Origin: Heterodera schachtii
Taxonomy: Eukaryota > Nematoda > Chromadorea > Rhabditida > Heteroderidae
Reading direction: 5' to 3'
DNA: 64,000 nucleotides
NCBI GenBank assembly: GCA_023374025.1
Contig: SIJG01000002.1
Span: forward strand, 1,709,790 to 1,773,789
Below are positions 49,977 through 61,747 of this stretch, in pieces. How positions within the stretch are numbered: the first letter of the stretch is position 1; each line of letters begins with the position of its first letter. The notes under the pieces are model-generated. The model saw nothing but the letters and a program-made list of their open reading frames with translations, was not told the DNA's origin and ran no database searches. Made by a program: the position numbers and the translations under genes.

Positions 49977-52900
49977 TCACCAGAGCAAAGCAGTGATCGG
50001 ATCAGTCGGGTGGCATTGAGCGGATGGATGCTTAATCGACTGATCAGTGCTTTAACATTGGCCAAGCCGAGGCACGCAAATCGTCGCACTTTCACATCTC
50101 CCCACTTGCTTATGCACTTCATTTAATAGGCACTTCAAAAAAGCAACATTTATTTTTCATCCGCTTTTCCATGCTTTGCCAATTTTTGTTGCCTTTTTCC
50201 CCGGGGGGGAGGGGGAAGAAGGTCAGATGAGTCAACACAAACAAACACAAACATGCCCATCTCTTGCCTTGCTTCTTCCACCCACCCAACCATTCACTGT
50301 TTGTCTCGCGCATTCGTCGTGGAGGGGGGGGGGGGGGGGCAGTCCCCAATCGCCCCCCCCCCCCAAAAAAAGAAAAGATCGATCCCTTCCATCAGTCGCC
50401 ACCCTCGGCCAACCCCCTGCCCCCCCCCCCCCCCCCCTCCCTCTTTTTTGCCTTTTTTTCGTTTTATCCTATTTTAAAATTTAGAAACTGTTTATTATTA
50501 ATTCGTTTATGGCCAATTCTTCCCCTTTTTAACCCCCCCCCCCCCCGGTGATTCATTCATTTTCATTTGTTCTTTCCCCCCCCCCCTCTCCCATTTTTAA
50601 ATTTCTTAAATCAATTCATTTTCCTTTTTATGTGCTTATATTATATTTTTATGTCTTTATTATTTTACATTTTTCATCTTTTGCTTCGATTGTTTCTTTT
50701 TTCATTTTGATGAAAAATAAATATGCTTTATTCATAGATTTCTTTTTCCTTTTCCCATAAAATAAATTTAATTTATGCTTTTCTCTGCTCTTTTTCTCCA
50801 CATTTTGACGGCGGCACGCTTTAACTTTTCTAAAATTGTATTCCGATCATCCCTAATAATTTTGCAAAACAGCGACAATGAACAACTAACTATCCCCCCC
50901 CCGGGGCACATTTACGACTCCCCCCCCCCCCCCCTGGGGCGTCGTCGAGAGTCGCTCTCGACTCATTCGGTCGGCTGTTCGCCGACCGTTCCGTCTGGGT
51001 CAGGTCAGCGGGTCACCTTCTCTCGCCGGGCGATCGTTTGTCTGGTGCAAACGGTCACACGGTCGATCATCGGTCATCCCGCTGCTGCTGTTGCTGCTGA
51101 TACGTCGTCGCCCCATTTTCCCACCGGTCGCGCGCCTCTTTCTCAAATCGCTCACTCCGCTCGTTCAGTCGCGTGGCTTTTCCGATCAAATCGCATGGGT
51201 CAATTCACAGTGATCAACTTCTGGTGAACCGATCACTTTTTTCTATCGTAAAATCCCCGTGCCTTTTTGGCCGTGTGCCAATGAAAATGAATGGCAATTT
51301 GTGGCCAATCAATACAATTTTCAAAGTGGGGCAGATGCAGAAATTAAATTATTCAATCTCATTTTGCAACAGCGGCAGCGAAATGCAATAAATGTGATGA
51401 TAGCCATGTCTTTGCCATTTTGCGGGCTTTTGGCGGATTATCCCCTCGGGGGCGGTGCCAATGTTTGGCCATTATTAAAATATGTAATTTTTCGATCAAA
51501 CGGAAGTGCAGCTTTTTTAAAGCGCAGCTTTACATTCCTTTTTTCAGTGACGTAATTTTAAGTATTTTTTGCAAGGAAAAAATTTTGTGGATAAAATTAA
51601 ACCGGAAAAGTTTGGGTGATTTGCAAAGTCATTTTATTGCACTCATTAGCGGGTTAATAATGCGGCAAATGACAAAGGGAAATAACAAATGGTCGGTCGT
51701 TCGTCCGTACCCCGCGGGGGCGCCTCTTTCGGTGGGAATTTGTCCCCCCCCCCCGCCCATTTTGCTCATCTACCGAACCCTCCGGCGCTGATCGTCCGAT
51801 CAGCAGCAAATGAGCAAATGAATAAATGAACGAACGAATGGATGACTGAGTGAGTGAGTGAACGGATGACCCCGATCCGTTGCAGCGGTGCGTTTTGCAC
51901 CGACCGATCTTTGGCCTTTGTCCCCCGTCCGTCCCCCCCCCCCGTCTCATTACCGCTCAATTTGTGTGTCAAATGGATGGGCAAATGATCCGTTCGTTTC
52001 CCGCCGGCGTTTTGTCCGATGCGATTAATCGGTGCCATCGGACGAAAGACAAAGAGAGAGCGGCGCCTTCCTTCCGTTCTCCCCTCCGTCCGTCGTCCGT
52101 TAATTCATTCATTCATTAACATGCATTTGTTCGCCCGCCGTTCAGCTCATCCGTTCCCATTTGATGGCCGCTTGAATTTGTGCGATTTGGCGCCCTTTGG
52201 CGTTCCGTTCCGTCCGTTCAATTAGCGACGCAATAAATTTTACGCCCTCCCCCCTAAGGCGATGGATGTGATTTGGCGGCGATGACGCGCCCCGCGGGCG
52301 ATCGCTCGCCCATTTAAATTGGCGCGTTTTTCACAGTGCGAAGGGAGTTTTTTGAAGGAAAGAAGACAAAAAACGGAACGGACAAAATAACGGGCGGAAA
52401 AACCTTCAAAAATAATTGACACTTTTCGTCAGAATTTTTCGGCGGCGTTTTTCTCCCAATTTAAAATTTAAAAAAAGGAGAAAATGCAATTTTCAAGCAA
52501 AAATCATAAATTTTTTATTAAAATGACTGTCTATTTTTGATTTTCCCATAAAATTCCTTCAGCCCTCGGGGGATTATTTTCTGCCCCTTTTCCCTGCCAT
52601 TTCCACCGATTATTTGAATATTTTAGTCGCTGTCATTCCGTCCATAATCCCATCAAACGCATTTTCAATTCTTTTATGTATTATCAAAATTTAAACCCTT
52701 TGCGTTGGCAGCAGCACATTTTTCGCCACTCTCTGCTGCGCCTGCTCTGATCAGCAGAATTTTCCATTTAAAATATTTTATAAAATATATTAAAAAAATT
52801 AAATTTTAATAACCAAAAAACAAATATCCCCGTCTTTTTTGATCACTTTGGTCGTTCATTTTCATTTGTCTGATCATTCTTTCATTTGTCAGTCTCTCCC

Positions 52901-54990
52901 TCTCTCATTTTGATGATTTTGAGTTTTCGTTTTCCCCCATTTTCAGTGTTCTACTGATCACTTTGCCATTTCTCTCTAAGTTTCTTTCTTTTTGATCAGT
53001 GATCACTTCCTTTTTTGCGCTTGCCATGATCAATCAGTCCATTCATTCCGTTCACTTCTCCCCCCCCCCCCTTTTCCGTTGCCCTTTCCAATCAGTGAAT
53101 GAATGGAATATATTCTCCCTTTTTTGGTGTTTTGTCATCCGATCATCATCACAACACTTTTTCTCCATTTACTTTTTCATTCGAATTTGGGCGTTGGAGA
53201 GAAAGGGAAAAAGAGGGAGGGGAGGGGTAACAAATGATTTGGGGGGGGGGGGGGGGAAATGTAACAAAAAACCAAAGTCCGTCATGAAAAATTACGACCG
53301 ACGGGGGGGGGGGGGTGAGGCCATCACACAAATTCATTCATTTTCATTGGCCGACGTTTCCCCACTCATTCAATCGGTGCCCTTATCTATCGCCGCCGCT
53401 GTTTCACCAGCCGGCGCCGCCGGTCCCTTCATTTTTCGTCTTTCTCTGATAAGGCGAATTTTGGGCGGGAAAACGTCGTTTTGCCCCGGGGGGTTTTCGG
53501 GGGGGGGGGGGAGAGGGGACTCTGTCGGCTCGGCGATGTTTCTCCGCCAGTCCGTCGCAGTTGCGATAATAAACACAGTGGCGGTGCTATGTAATTAACT
53601 AAAATGTGAGTGGTAATCACTGAATGATCTAATGATCATGATGATGATCCAAATCACCGACAGACGGACGGACGACTCATTAAATGGGACCAGACAACGC
53701 CCGGGGGGAGGGGGGAAAGACAATTTATACTCGAAAACAGTCAAATTGACCCAAATGAACGGGGGACACTTTGAATTTCAAAGTGTTAGCGAGTGAAACG
53801 TTCACTGATTATTGTAACTGATTAGTAATTACTAATAACCACTAATTAGTCGAGTTGCCTTTCTCTTTGAAATCCCAATTTTCCATTTTTTTTCAAATTG
53901 TTTGGTTTTAATGGTTGGTTTTACTTGTGTATTTCATCACCAAATCGACTCGATTATCATCATTTATTTATCAGTGACACTTTGCCAACCAATAAAAAAA
54001 AAGGGCGGACAGACAGTCAAACGAAAGGCAAAGCCAAATTATACGATAATAAGAACAAAAACAAATATTGTATGTATTTGTACATACACATATGTACATA
54101 TAAGTTCATTTCACAATTTCTTTCAACAAAAACATTTTATTCCCTTTCGATGAATCTACAGTAACCCTTTGTCAATTTGTCTTCCTCCTTTCCGTTATTA
54201 CTGTACCCGAATGTTTTTTTTTTACCAAAATGCAATTTAACACTCATGAAAATCATAAGGCGTTAATTCAAATTAAGGAAAACTTTGACTTTTGACTGAA
54301 TTCTTACGGCAAATTTGGTGAATTTGCCCTAATTACCCTTTTACTTAAAAAAGGGCTGATCAAACAAACTGATCATTCGACGCCGTCTGTTAAAAAGTGA
54401 AGGGACGGGGGAGAGGAGAGGTGATTTTTGGAATAAACACACAAAGCCAAACGAACAAATAAAAAAGCGCATATTTCGAAATCAGAACGCCAAGCGAACG
54501 AATGAAAGACCCCCCCAGAAAATTGAAGGTTTTTTCGAAAAATGAATTTTTCGTTTCGGAATGATCGACGGAGTTGGGGCTGATCAGCAGCAGAAAAAAG
54601 AAGGAGGACAGCGATCAGCAGCAATTTGCAATTAATCATCGATCAAATTCACAAATCAGCAGAAGGGGAAGGAGAAGCGCATGCAAAACTGCAGCGAAAA
54701 CACGTGTCGAATTTATGAACGAATGATCGGACGAACGGACGGACGGAGTGATCAGTGAAAAGAATGGGTGATTGGTGGTCGGCCGTTTGTTGCAAATGTC
54801 TTGCTGCAAATAAACAGCCTTTCCTTGACCAATCGGTTCACTTTCCTTTTACCCTCTTCCGATCACTTGACCATCGTTTTCTTACCTCATCTTTGATCAC
54901 GCACTCCTACACCGCCTCATCCCTTTCCCATGCTGTGATCACTTTCACGTCACCTTTGATCACTTCTCCTCAATTCCTGCTGATCACTGC

Positions 54991-55290
54991 CCCTCTCTCT
55001 CATCTGCGTTGCTTCCGCTTTGGTCCCTCTCCCTTCCTTTGATCACCCCCCCCCCCCCCCCCCTCCCCGCTTCTCATCTTTGATCACTCATCTTCCCTCC
55101 CCACTCCCCATTCTCCTGATCACTCCCTTTCTCACTCCTTCATCTTTGATCACTCTCAGTCTCCTTGATCACCCCCCCCCCACCTCTCTCTCTCTCATCT
55201 GTGTTGCTTCCGCTTTGATCCCTCTCCCTTCCTTTGATCACCCACCCCCCCCCCTCCCCGCTTCTCATCTTTGATCGCTTATTCTTTCTT
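54991..55290. repeat. Tandem duplication with a period of about 195 bp
   Basis: The block CTCTCTCATCTGCGTTGCTT with its following GATCACCCCCC and CTTCTCATCTTTGATCAC (about 54991-55090) recurs at about 55187-55285 with few changes. Shorter GATCACT units fill the space between. Confidence 0.7.
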
Positions 55291-55374
55291 CTCATCTTTG
55301 ATCACTCTCCTCCCCCCCCCTCACTTTTGGTCACTTCCCATCCCTTCAAATTCAACTTTCCACCCTCTCTTTCC

Positions 55375-55670
55375 CCCCCCCCCCCTCTCTTTTCCCCCCT
55401 CTCTTTTCCCCCTCTCTTTTCCCCCCTCTCTTTCCACCCTCTCTTTCCCCCCCCTCTCTTTTCCCCCTCTCTTTTCCCCCTCTATTTTCCCCCCTCTCTT
55501 TTCCCCCCTCTCTTTTCCCCCCTCTCATTTTCCCCCCTCTATTTTCCCCCCTCTCTTTTTCCCCCCTCTATTTTCCCCCCTCTCTTTTCCCCCTCTCTTT
55601 TCCCCCCTCTCTTTTCCTCCCTCTCTTTTCCCCCCTCTCTTTTTCCCCCTCTCTTTTTCCCCCTCTTTTA
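55375..55670. repeat. Pyrimidine minisatellite (CCCCCTCTCTTTT)n
   Basis: About 300 bp consist only of C and T on the plus strand in a 12-14 bp repeat with occasional CTATTTT and CTCATTTT variants. It would suit triplex or other non-B DNA. Confidence 0.9.
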
Positions 55671-56694
55671 ATCTCCGCCATTCTCTCCTCTTTTTCTATA
55701 AGCATCTTTCCCTCCTCACTTCCTTTCTCCCCCTCCCCTAATCGAAGTCATTCTTTTCCAATACGTTAAGTAATTTTGACAGACTCACCCAACAAAAAAA
55801 TTAAAATTAAATTTTGGCAAATTTTAACGCTCCCTACGCCCTAAAAATTCCATTTTCAGTGACGGAAGCGAGAAATTTTGCGCGCATTCATTCGCTCCTA
55901 TTTTTGCCAATTTACCAATTAAAATGCCCAATTGATCGGCCATTTGCCTTATAATGACATTTCCCAATTTGTGCCCGAGGCGAATTTCCCATGGATTAAA
56001 AATTGGGTGGAATTCATTCAAATCGCCCACTGTCTGTTGTCTGTCTGTCTGATCATCATCAGCAGACAAATAATAATTTGACCACAAAGAAACGCCCCCC
56101 CCCCCAAAAATCATTTTCCATATTTTATTTAATAACAATAAAAAAATTAAAAATATTTCCAAATAAATCATTTTTCCAAATTTATTTTCCATCCCTCGTG
56201 CGTTCTGGGATTTTTTATGTTGGTAGTCAATTGAAAATATTGCCGAGAACTGCCAACAAAATTATCTCAGTGCTTGCGTGTGGACTTGGCCAGACACCCA
56301 ACATAAAAATATTAAAGTATTTATTGCTAATTTCTATTTTTATTGCCACGGCACAACAATTTGTCCCACCAAAAAAAGATGCCGAAACGGCGGTAAGTGA
56401 ACAATTAATTAATTTTATTTAATAAATGATAAATCGTAAAGATGATATTTTTATTACAGCAGAACAGCAGAGGGAGGGCATAGGACAAATGGGTGATGAG
56501 GAAAACACGGTAACTAATTGGTATACGATACCCGTTGCAGGAGAGACGGTGGTGCTTTTTATGTTTTGGCGTGGCTCTCTAAACGGTTTAAAAATTGTAT
56601 TTGAAACAAAGTTTAACCAATTAGTTTCCATTTTTAACCCCTCCCCCCCCCCCGCCAAATTCGGGGCCCACCTTTTGTTACTGTACTGTCCCGG

Positions 56695-58232
56695 CTACTG
56701 TGTCCGTCTCTGCCCCTCCAGCCCCTCCTCCTCCTCCTCCCAATCGGCGGGTTCCATCCGTTTCCGTTCTGTTTCTGCTTCCAAATACCACGGCTTTCGG
56801 CGCGTCTCATCCGCCGGTGGCACCAACACTGGTCGCAATTTGGCACTTTCCGCGGCCGTTGTCGCTTGCCCTTCGTCGTGCCGTTGCTGCTGCCGCCGCC
56901 ATTGTTGATCCACTTCAACGAGTTCAAGCAGTTCGGGATCGTCGACGGGCGGCGCGTGCTGTTGCACAATGCGTTGGGCGGCCGGGCTCAGCCAACTGCG
57001 GACAAAAAGGAGAGGAGCATTGTAAAATTGAAAGTAACAACTAATTATACTAATTACCTCATTACATTTACTAATTGCTATTTAAAGGAAGTTGCGCAAT
57101 TTCGAGCCGAAGAAAATTTATTTTTGCTTTGAAATATTTTTAAAAATTTTAATTCAAAATTTAAAGCCTCATTAGCCGCTAATCAATAACACTAATTACC
57201 CACCGTATGGCCCTTTGTCCGCTGTGCACACACCCTTGGTAACTAATGCTGCTGAACACTTTGGACGCCCATCGGCACAGCGCACGCAAAGTCCGCTCGT
57301 ACAATTGACGGACCTGTGGAGTGATCAGAGTCGGTCTGATCAGTCATTCCGATCACTTTAAGGACAATCATAGGGAATAATCCGTCAGCTTCTCCTCCGC
57401 CTTACCGTCATCGGTTTGCTCGCACGGCGAATGTGCAACGGACGCGCAATAGACAGCTTTGCTTCCGGGAAAAATTCCGACGACTGCGGCGGCGGCGCAA
57501 ATGGAAACGGTTGGGCTACGGTGGGCGGCGAAACGGGCGGTACGGGTACGGTGTTGTACGGTGGCACCTCTGTCGCCGTCGGTGGGGCGGCGGAGGTGCG
57601 GAAAAGTGGCGGATGAGTGAGACGGACCTTTTACAAGTTGGAGTAAATCATGGTCGGAAATGAACAGTCCCACCGGCTCATACAAAAAGCTAAACCCACA
57701 AATTATACCCATTTCCACCGGTTCAGTAGCAAACTCGCTCCACCACTACCGTACTTTTAAAGCCAGTGAATTTATCACGAAGAGATGACTCACCGGCCGA
57801 GTTGGCCACCACGGCAGTGCCGTCGGCTCAGGCGGCAGCGGAACGTGTCGCGTTCCGTAGGGCCGCAGCGGAGCGCGGCGGTTCGTCGCCGGTCGTCGCT
57901 GTTCCTCCCCGCTGTCCTCCGCCTCCTCCTCCTCCTCCTCCCGCTTCCGTTTGTTCTCCTCCGCTTTAGTCGGTTGTATGGGCCTCCATGAAACGGCGGC
58001 GGCACCAATTGAGGGCACTATGCCAAAATTCAAAAGTCCTTTTCCGCTCTTTGCTAATTTTTTTTTGGCATTTACTTGGCGTCGATGTGCCATTGCTTTT
58101 CACCAGACGCTCCCAAAATGTGCGCCGGTGATGCATTGTCCGCGCTGACAATTTGTTCTTTTGGTTTCCATTTTTGGGCTTCTCCTCCTCCTCCACCACA
58201 CCTTTTTCCGACTTAAATGTACGGTAATGCAT
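56695..58232 (-). other. Alternative reading: the oxygenase tail as an independent gene
   Basis: An ATG at 58232 is in frame with exon 58076-58211 if the 47-bp intron 58212-58256 is not removed, and the oxygenase frame would then end at TAA 58242-58244. In that case two minus-strand genes would lie 9 bp apart, closer than usual nematode operon spacing. The product would be about 320 residues: an acidic/basic N-part, a Pro-rich middle (VPPYNTVPVPPVSPP) and a helical C-part (YERTLRALCRWASKVF). I recognise no function. Confidence 0.35.
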
Positions 58233-61200
58233 TTTTTAAATTTAAATTTGGCCTACGGTAAGTCCCAACTGTTGGCGAGAGAAGAAGCGATTGTGGAAGC
58301 CGAAGGGGACGGAAATTGGCACAAAAGCGCGACCAATCTCTTCCATTGAGGTGGCGTCGATCACCAGCAGAACGCCTGAAAAAATTCCAAGGATAAAATT
58401 GTTCATTAATTCAAACTTATTTATTTTTTTATGATTTAATTCATTGTCGAAATTTAAATGACATTTTCATTCATTTCATCCCAAATTACCCCCGCGGATC
58501 TCTCTGTTTTTAATTTTAATTAATAAGCTTTTCAAATGCTTTTCCTCCTCCGCCTGCCTTTGTTCTCCTCCAAATCCAACCCTCTGACCAACAAAATGCC
58601 GTCGTCTTCTCGCGTGGCGCCCGGCCTCTGCTCAAAGTACGGCTCGTGTAGCACCAATTGCAATTCGTCCGGGGTGAAGTGCGAATTTCTGAGTTTTGGA
58701 AGGGTTTAAATGCTTTTTTAAAAAAGGTCATTAATTCGGCACTTTGCCCCCGAGGGTTCGTTGACATTTATTTTGACAATTTTGTTGCCCCCGGCGAACG
58801 GATTCTCCACAAAATACGCCCATTGGTAAGGCCGCGAGTCGAACGCGCGGTTAATTTGGGGGAAGTCGGCAGAAATGGTCTCCTTAATTGATTAAAATTA
58901 TCAAATTTAATTAGCCAATTAATTTAATTTAATTTGCCTGCGGTATCAAATAGCCGTACATGACGCGAAAAGTGCGCAAGTCCAACGTAAAGCGCAAAAT
59001 GCGAGCAGTGTTCGGGTAGAGTTGGGAACGAAGAAAGTCGGCGTAAAAATATTTGACGTAAGGGTCGTGGCTGTCGTAGACAATCTTTGGAAAGCCAAAA
59101 ATTAAAACCCGAAAAGCAATCCAGCCCCCCCCAATTAAGCCTTGGCGAAATGCCAAAAGTCAGAGATGAAACTTAAAGATTTGTCTGTACGTTTATGGCC
59201 AAAATCACACTTACGGTGAATTAATGGGATTTCGGCCCTCCCTTTAGTCATTAATATTTCCTTAATTACCCAATTTATTCGGCCCTTTTTTCCCTCCCTT
59301 CCCTCTTCTAATGATCGCTAATTGACTGACCATGTCCGCCACGATGTTCCCCTCCGAATCTTCGAAGGCGTTCAGCTGATGGGTGACGAACATTGACGGG
59401 AACACTTCCAACGGCTTTTGGGTAAGCCACGAATTGGTGCGTTTGTCGAATACCAAAAACCTGACAGGGAATAATGCCAAAAGAATTCCGAGGCTTTGGT
59501 TTTGTGCTTTTCCTGCCACAAGTTCGCACCTCATCGGCACCACGTCGTAAAAGTCCATGCCCCAAAGGCCGCCCTGCTGAATTTGCGGGTCGGCGCCCGC
59601 GGTGCGCGGCGGCTCTTTGAACTTGCACGGGTTTATCACCAGCGAAGTGATCGGCAGAATGACGTAATGTTCCGTGGAACTGATCGAGTGCATGTAACCG
59701 GGCAGATGACTTTTGTCACCTGCGGCAAAGGAACGCATTATGCTAATTGACGCTAATTGAATGACGGAGAGACAATTGACGGAATAAATGGACAGAAATA
59801 GGGGAGCATTTTACACGAGAGCTATTATATAATTGATTTCTTTTAAAACGTTTTCTCTTAAGGGCATTTTTTGGTCTGAATTAATTGGGTGATTCATATT
59901 TAAATTTCGATTAACTTCCATAGAAATTATGCCTAATTAATTATTCAATGATTGCCAATTTGTCTCACCGATGTATTCGTCCTCTTTTGAGCATGCTTTT
60001 GCGTCCCAAGTGCCGTAATCGTACATTCCCACCACCTTTCGGACACCGTTCGAGTCGATGGTGAACAGCCCCTTAATTAGTGATTTCTAATTAAATAATT
60101 AATTAATTTCCCATTCTTCCAAATTAAATATATAAACATTAAACTGATTTTGCCTGAAAAAATCGCTCCTCATCAAAATTCATTGCGCTGAAAGTGCCCC
60201 ATAAAATTTCGTCGCCATTTTTGGCATTCCGTGCCGTGTCCGCCCTTTCGTGCATTGCCATCGAAATTGGAATCAGCGAAGGCCGTGCCGAAGTGCCGAA
60301 AATGTCGTTGTCCTCCACAAAAGAGGCCAAGCGAAAATTGGACAATTTTGGAACCTGTGAAAATACCTCTTATTCATTGAGGAATGGGACTTGATTAAAA
60401 AATGTCAAAAAACGAACGTCGAATTCGTAGCCCACCCAATAGGGCGCTTCGGTGCCCGCGATAATTCTGTGGCCAACCCGCCAAAAGTCGAGGTTCGGGT
60501 GGAAGCGGGCTAAAGCCATGGGAAAGGGACAGAGAATGGAATGAATGGCATTGGCACTGTGTGGGTGGAGCAAATTTGAAAAATTGGCATTTTGTATTTT
60601 GGTAAAGTTTCATTTTTCTATTCTTTTTGCGCTTTGACCGACCTGCGTCCGGGTTAGCTGGCACTTGTTCCCACCGTGCCATTGCGCTCAGATTGTAGTG
60701 GGACCAGCCGGCCCAGGGTACTGTAAAGGACGGGTGGGTATACCGTAATGAAATCCCATGCGTAAATGACCACCACTGACCCGATGCTTTGGTCATGTTA
60801 CGGTCGTAGAATTCCCAGATACGGTAGGGCCTGGAGGGGTAATAGCGGGCCGAGAACACCACCTGCAATTGGAAGCAGAGAAGCAGTGAGTCCTCTCTCT
60901 CTCTGCTGGTTTTTGCCAATTATTTTTCACCTCTCCCCCGCTGAGATGGAACGATCCGATTGCCTTTATTAAAATTAAAAATGATTAATAAAAAATTAAA
61001 ATTAATTAATATAGTACGCCAATGGCGTCGATCATATGCATCAGTTTCTGCCCCGGAGGCGCGTTGGGGTCGCCGTACGCTGCCGAAAGTTGGCACAGAA
61101 AGTAACCGTCTGGGAAATAATGAATTGTGAATTTTATATTATAAAAATTTAATTATTTTTTGATTTAAATTGGGAAAATATTAATTGAGATTATAAATTC

Positions 61201-61447
61201 AAAAAAACTTCATTCTCGTGACCAAATTAAATTCTATTGTATAAATGAACTGATAACAAAGCAAAAAATGCTCACCCAACCATTTTGGGATGTTTTTTGA
61301 AGGACAGTAAATTTCGGGGAATTTGTCCCCGTCCCACGCCTCGGGGAAGCCCAAGTGAATGTTGCGCAGGGATTGAGCAGAAACGAGCCGAATTTGTTGA
61401 ATGAATGGCACAAAAAGCAGCAAAGCAATGAGCGGAATTGGCACCAT
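56695..61447 (-). CDS. Secreted carotenoid oxygenase (BCO/RPE65 family) with C-terminal tail
   Basis: A non-heme iron enzyme that cleaves or isomerises carotenoids. Nineteen minus-strand exons chain in phase to 896 residues: 61276-61447, 61018-61109, 60931-60963, 60781-60862, 60643-60720, 60391-60509, 60154-60354, 59969-60086, 59530-59719, 59331-59460, 58938-59084, 58743-58882, 58558-58688, 58257-58375, 58076-58211, 57794-57963, 57406-57627, 57204-57313, 56695-56995. A signal peptide (about 1-24) leads to GSFHLSGGEVVFSARYYPS, PGYMHS (His309), LWGMDFYD, FVTHQLNAFE (His389), DFPQIN and FGFHNRFF (His572), which match three of the four iron-binding histidines. The first histidine block is not recognisable. 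Residues 585-896 are a Glu/Lys-rich, then Pro-rich, then helical tail with no family that I know. It could be a separate gene starting at 58232. Introns 7, 11 and 13 use GC donors. Confidence 0.85.
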
Positions 61448-61697
61448 CGAAAAATGGGAGAAAAAAAAAGGAATTTTTCAAAGGAAATCCGAGAATAAAA
61501 TGGCAAGAAAAGATCGTAACCCTTCTACTTAGGATACAAAGACATTTTTGATTCATTGGGCACTGTTTGTGCCAAAATCCGCAAAAGCCAGGCACTTTCG
61601 GAGAGTGCGCGATCTCGGCTGATCAGCAAAATTGACGCGAGACTCTCGACCTATGTTTGCCAGTGGTCACTTTCCTCTGTCCCCGCCCCTTCTCTCC

Positions 61698-61747
<50 letters not shown>

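Larger units (their letters stand above)
49977..56694. other. 6.7 kb repeat-rich spacer
   Basis: This lies between the ends of the converging D2-like receptor and carotenoid oxygenase genes. It is full of long C and G runs (50324-50338, 50422-50436, 53241-53255, 53305-53315), contains a 195-bp duplication and a long pyrimidine tract at 55-55.7 kb, and has many TGATCA words. Open stretches at 50775-51227, 52999-53598 and 56003-56422 do not look like proteins. I see no gene. Confidence 0.45.

Noticed and set aside
50775..53598. Open stretches of 150-200 codons in the 50-54 kb spacer
   Set aside because: They are interrupted by poly-C or poly-G runs that set the frame by chance, with no conserved motif or coding-like splice structure.
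55020..55741. Long Pro/Leu/Ser/Phe open frames
   Set aside because: They are produced by the pyrimidine repeat, which is open in several frames at once.
56290..56392. Possible secreted peptide exon (hydrophobic run ending in IFIATAQQFVPPKKD before a good GTAAGT donor)
   Set aside because: It looks like a signal peptide, but there is no in-frame ATG nearby and the following candidate exon at 56459 is out of phase.
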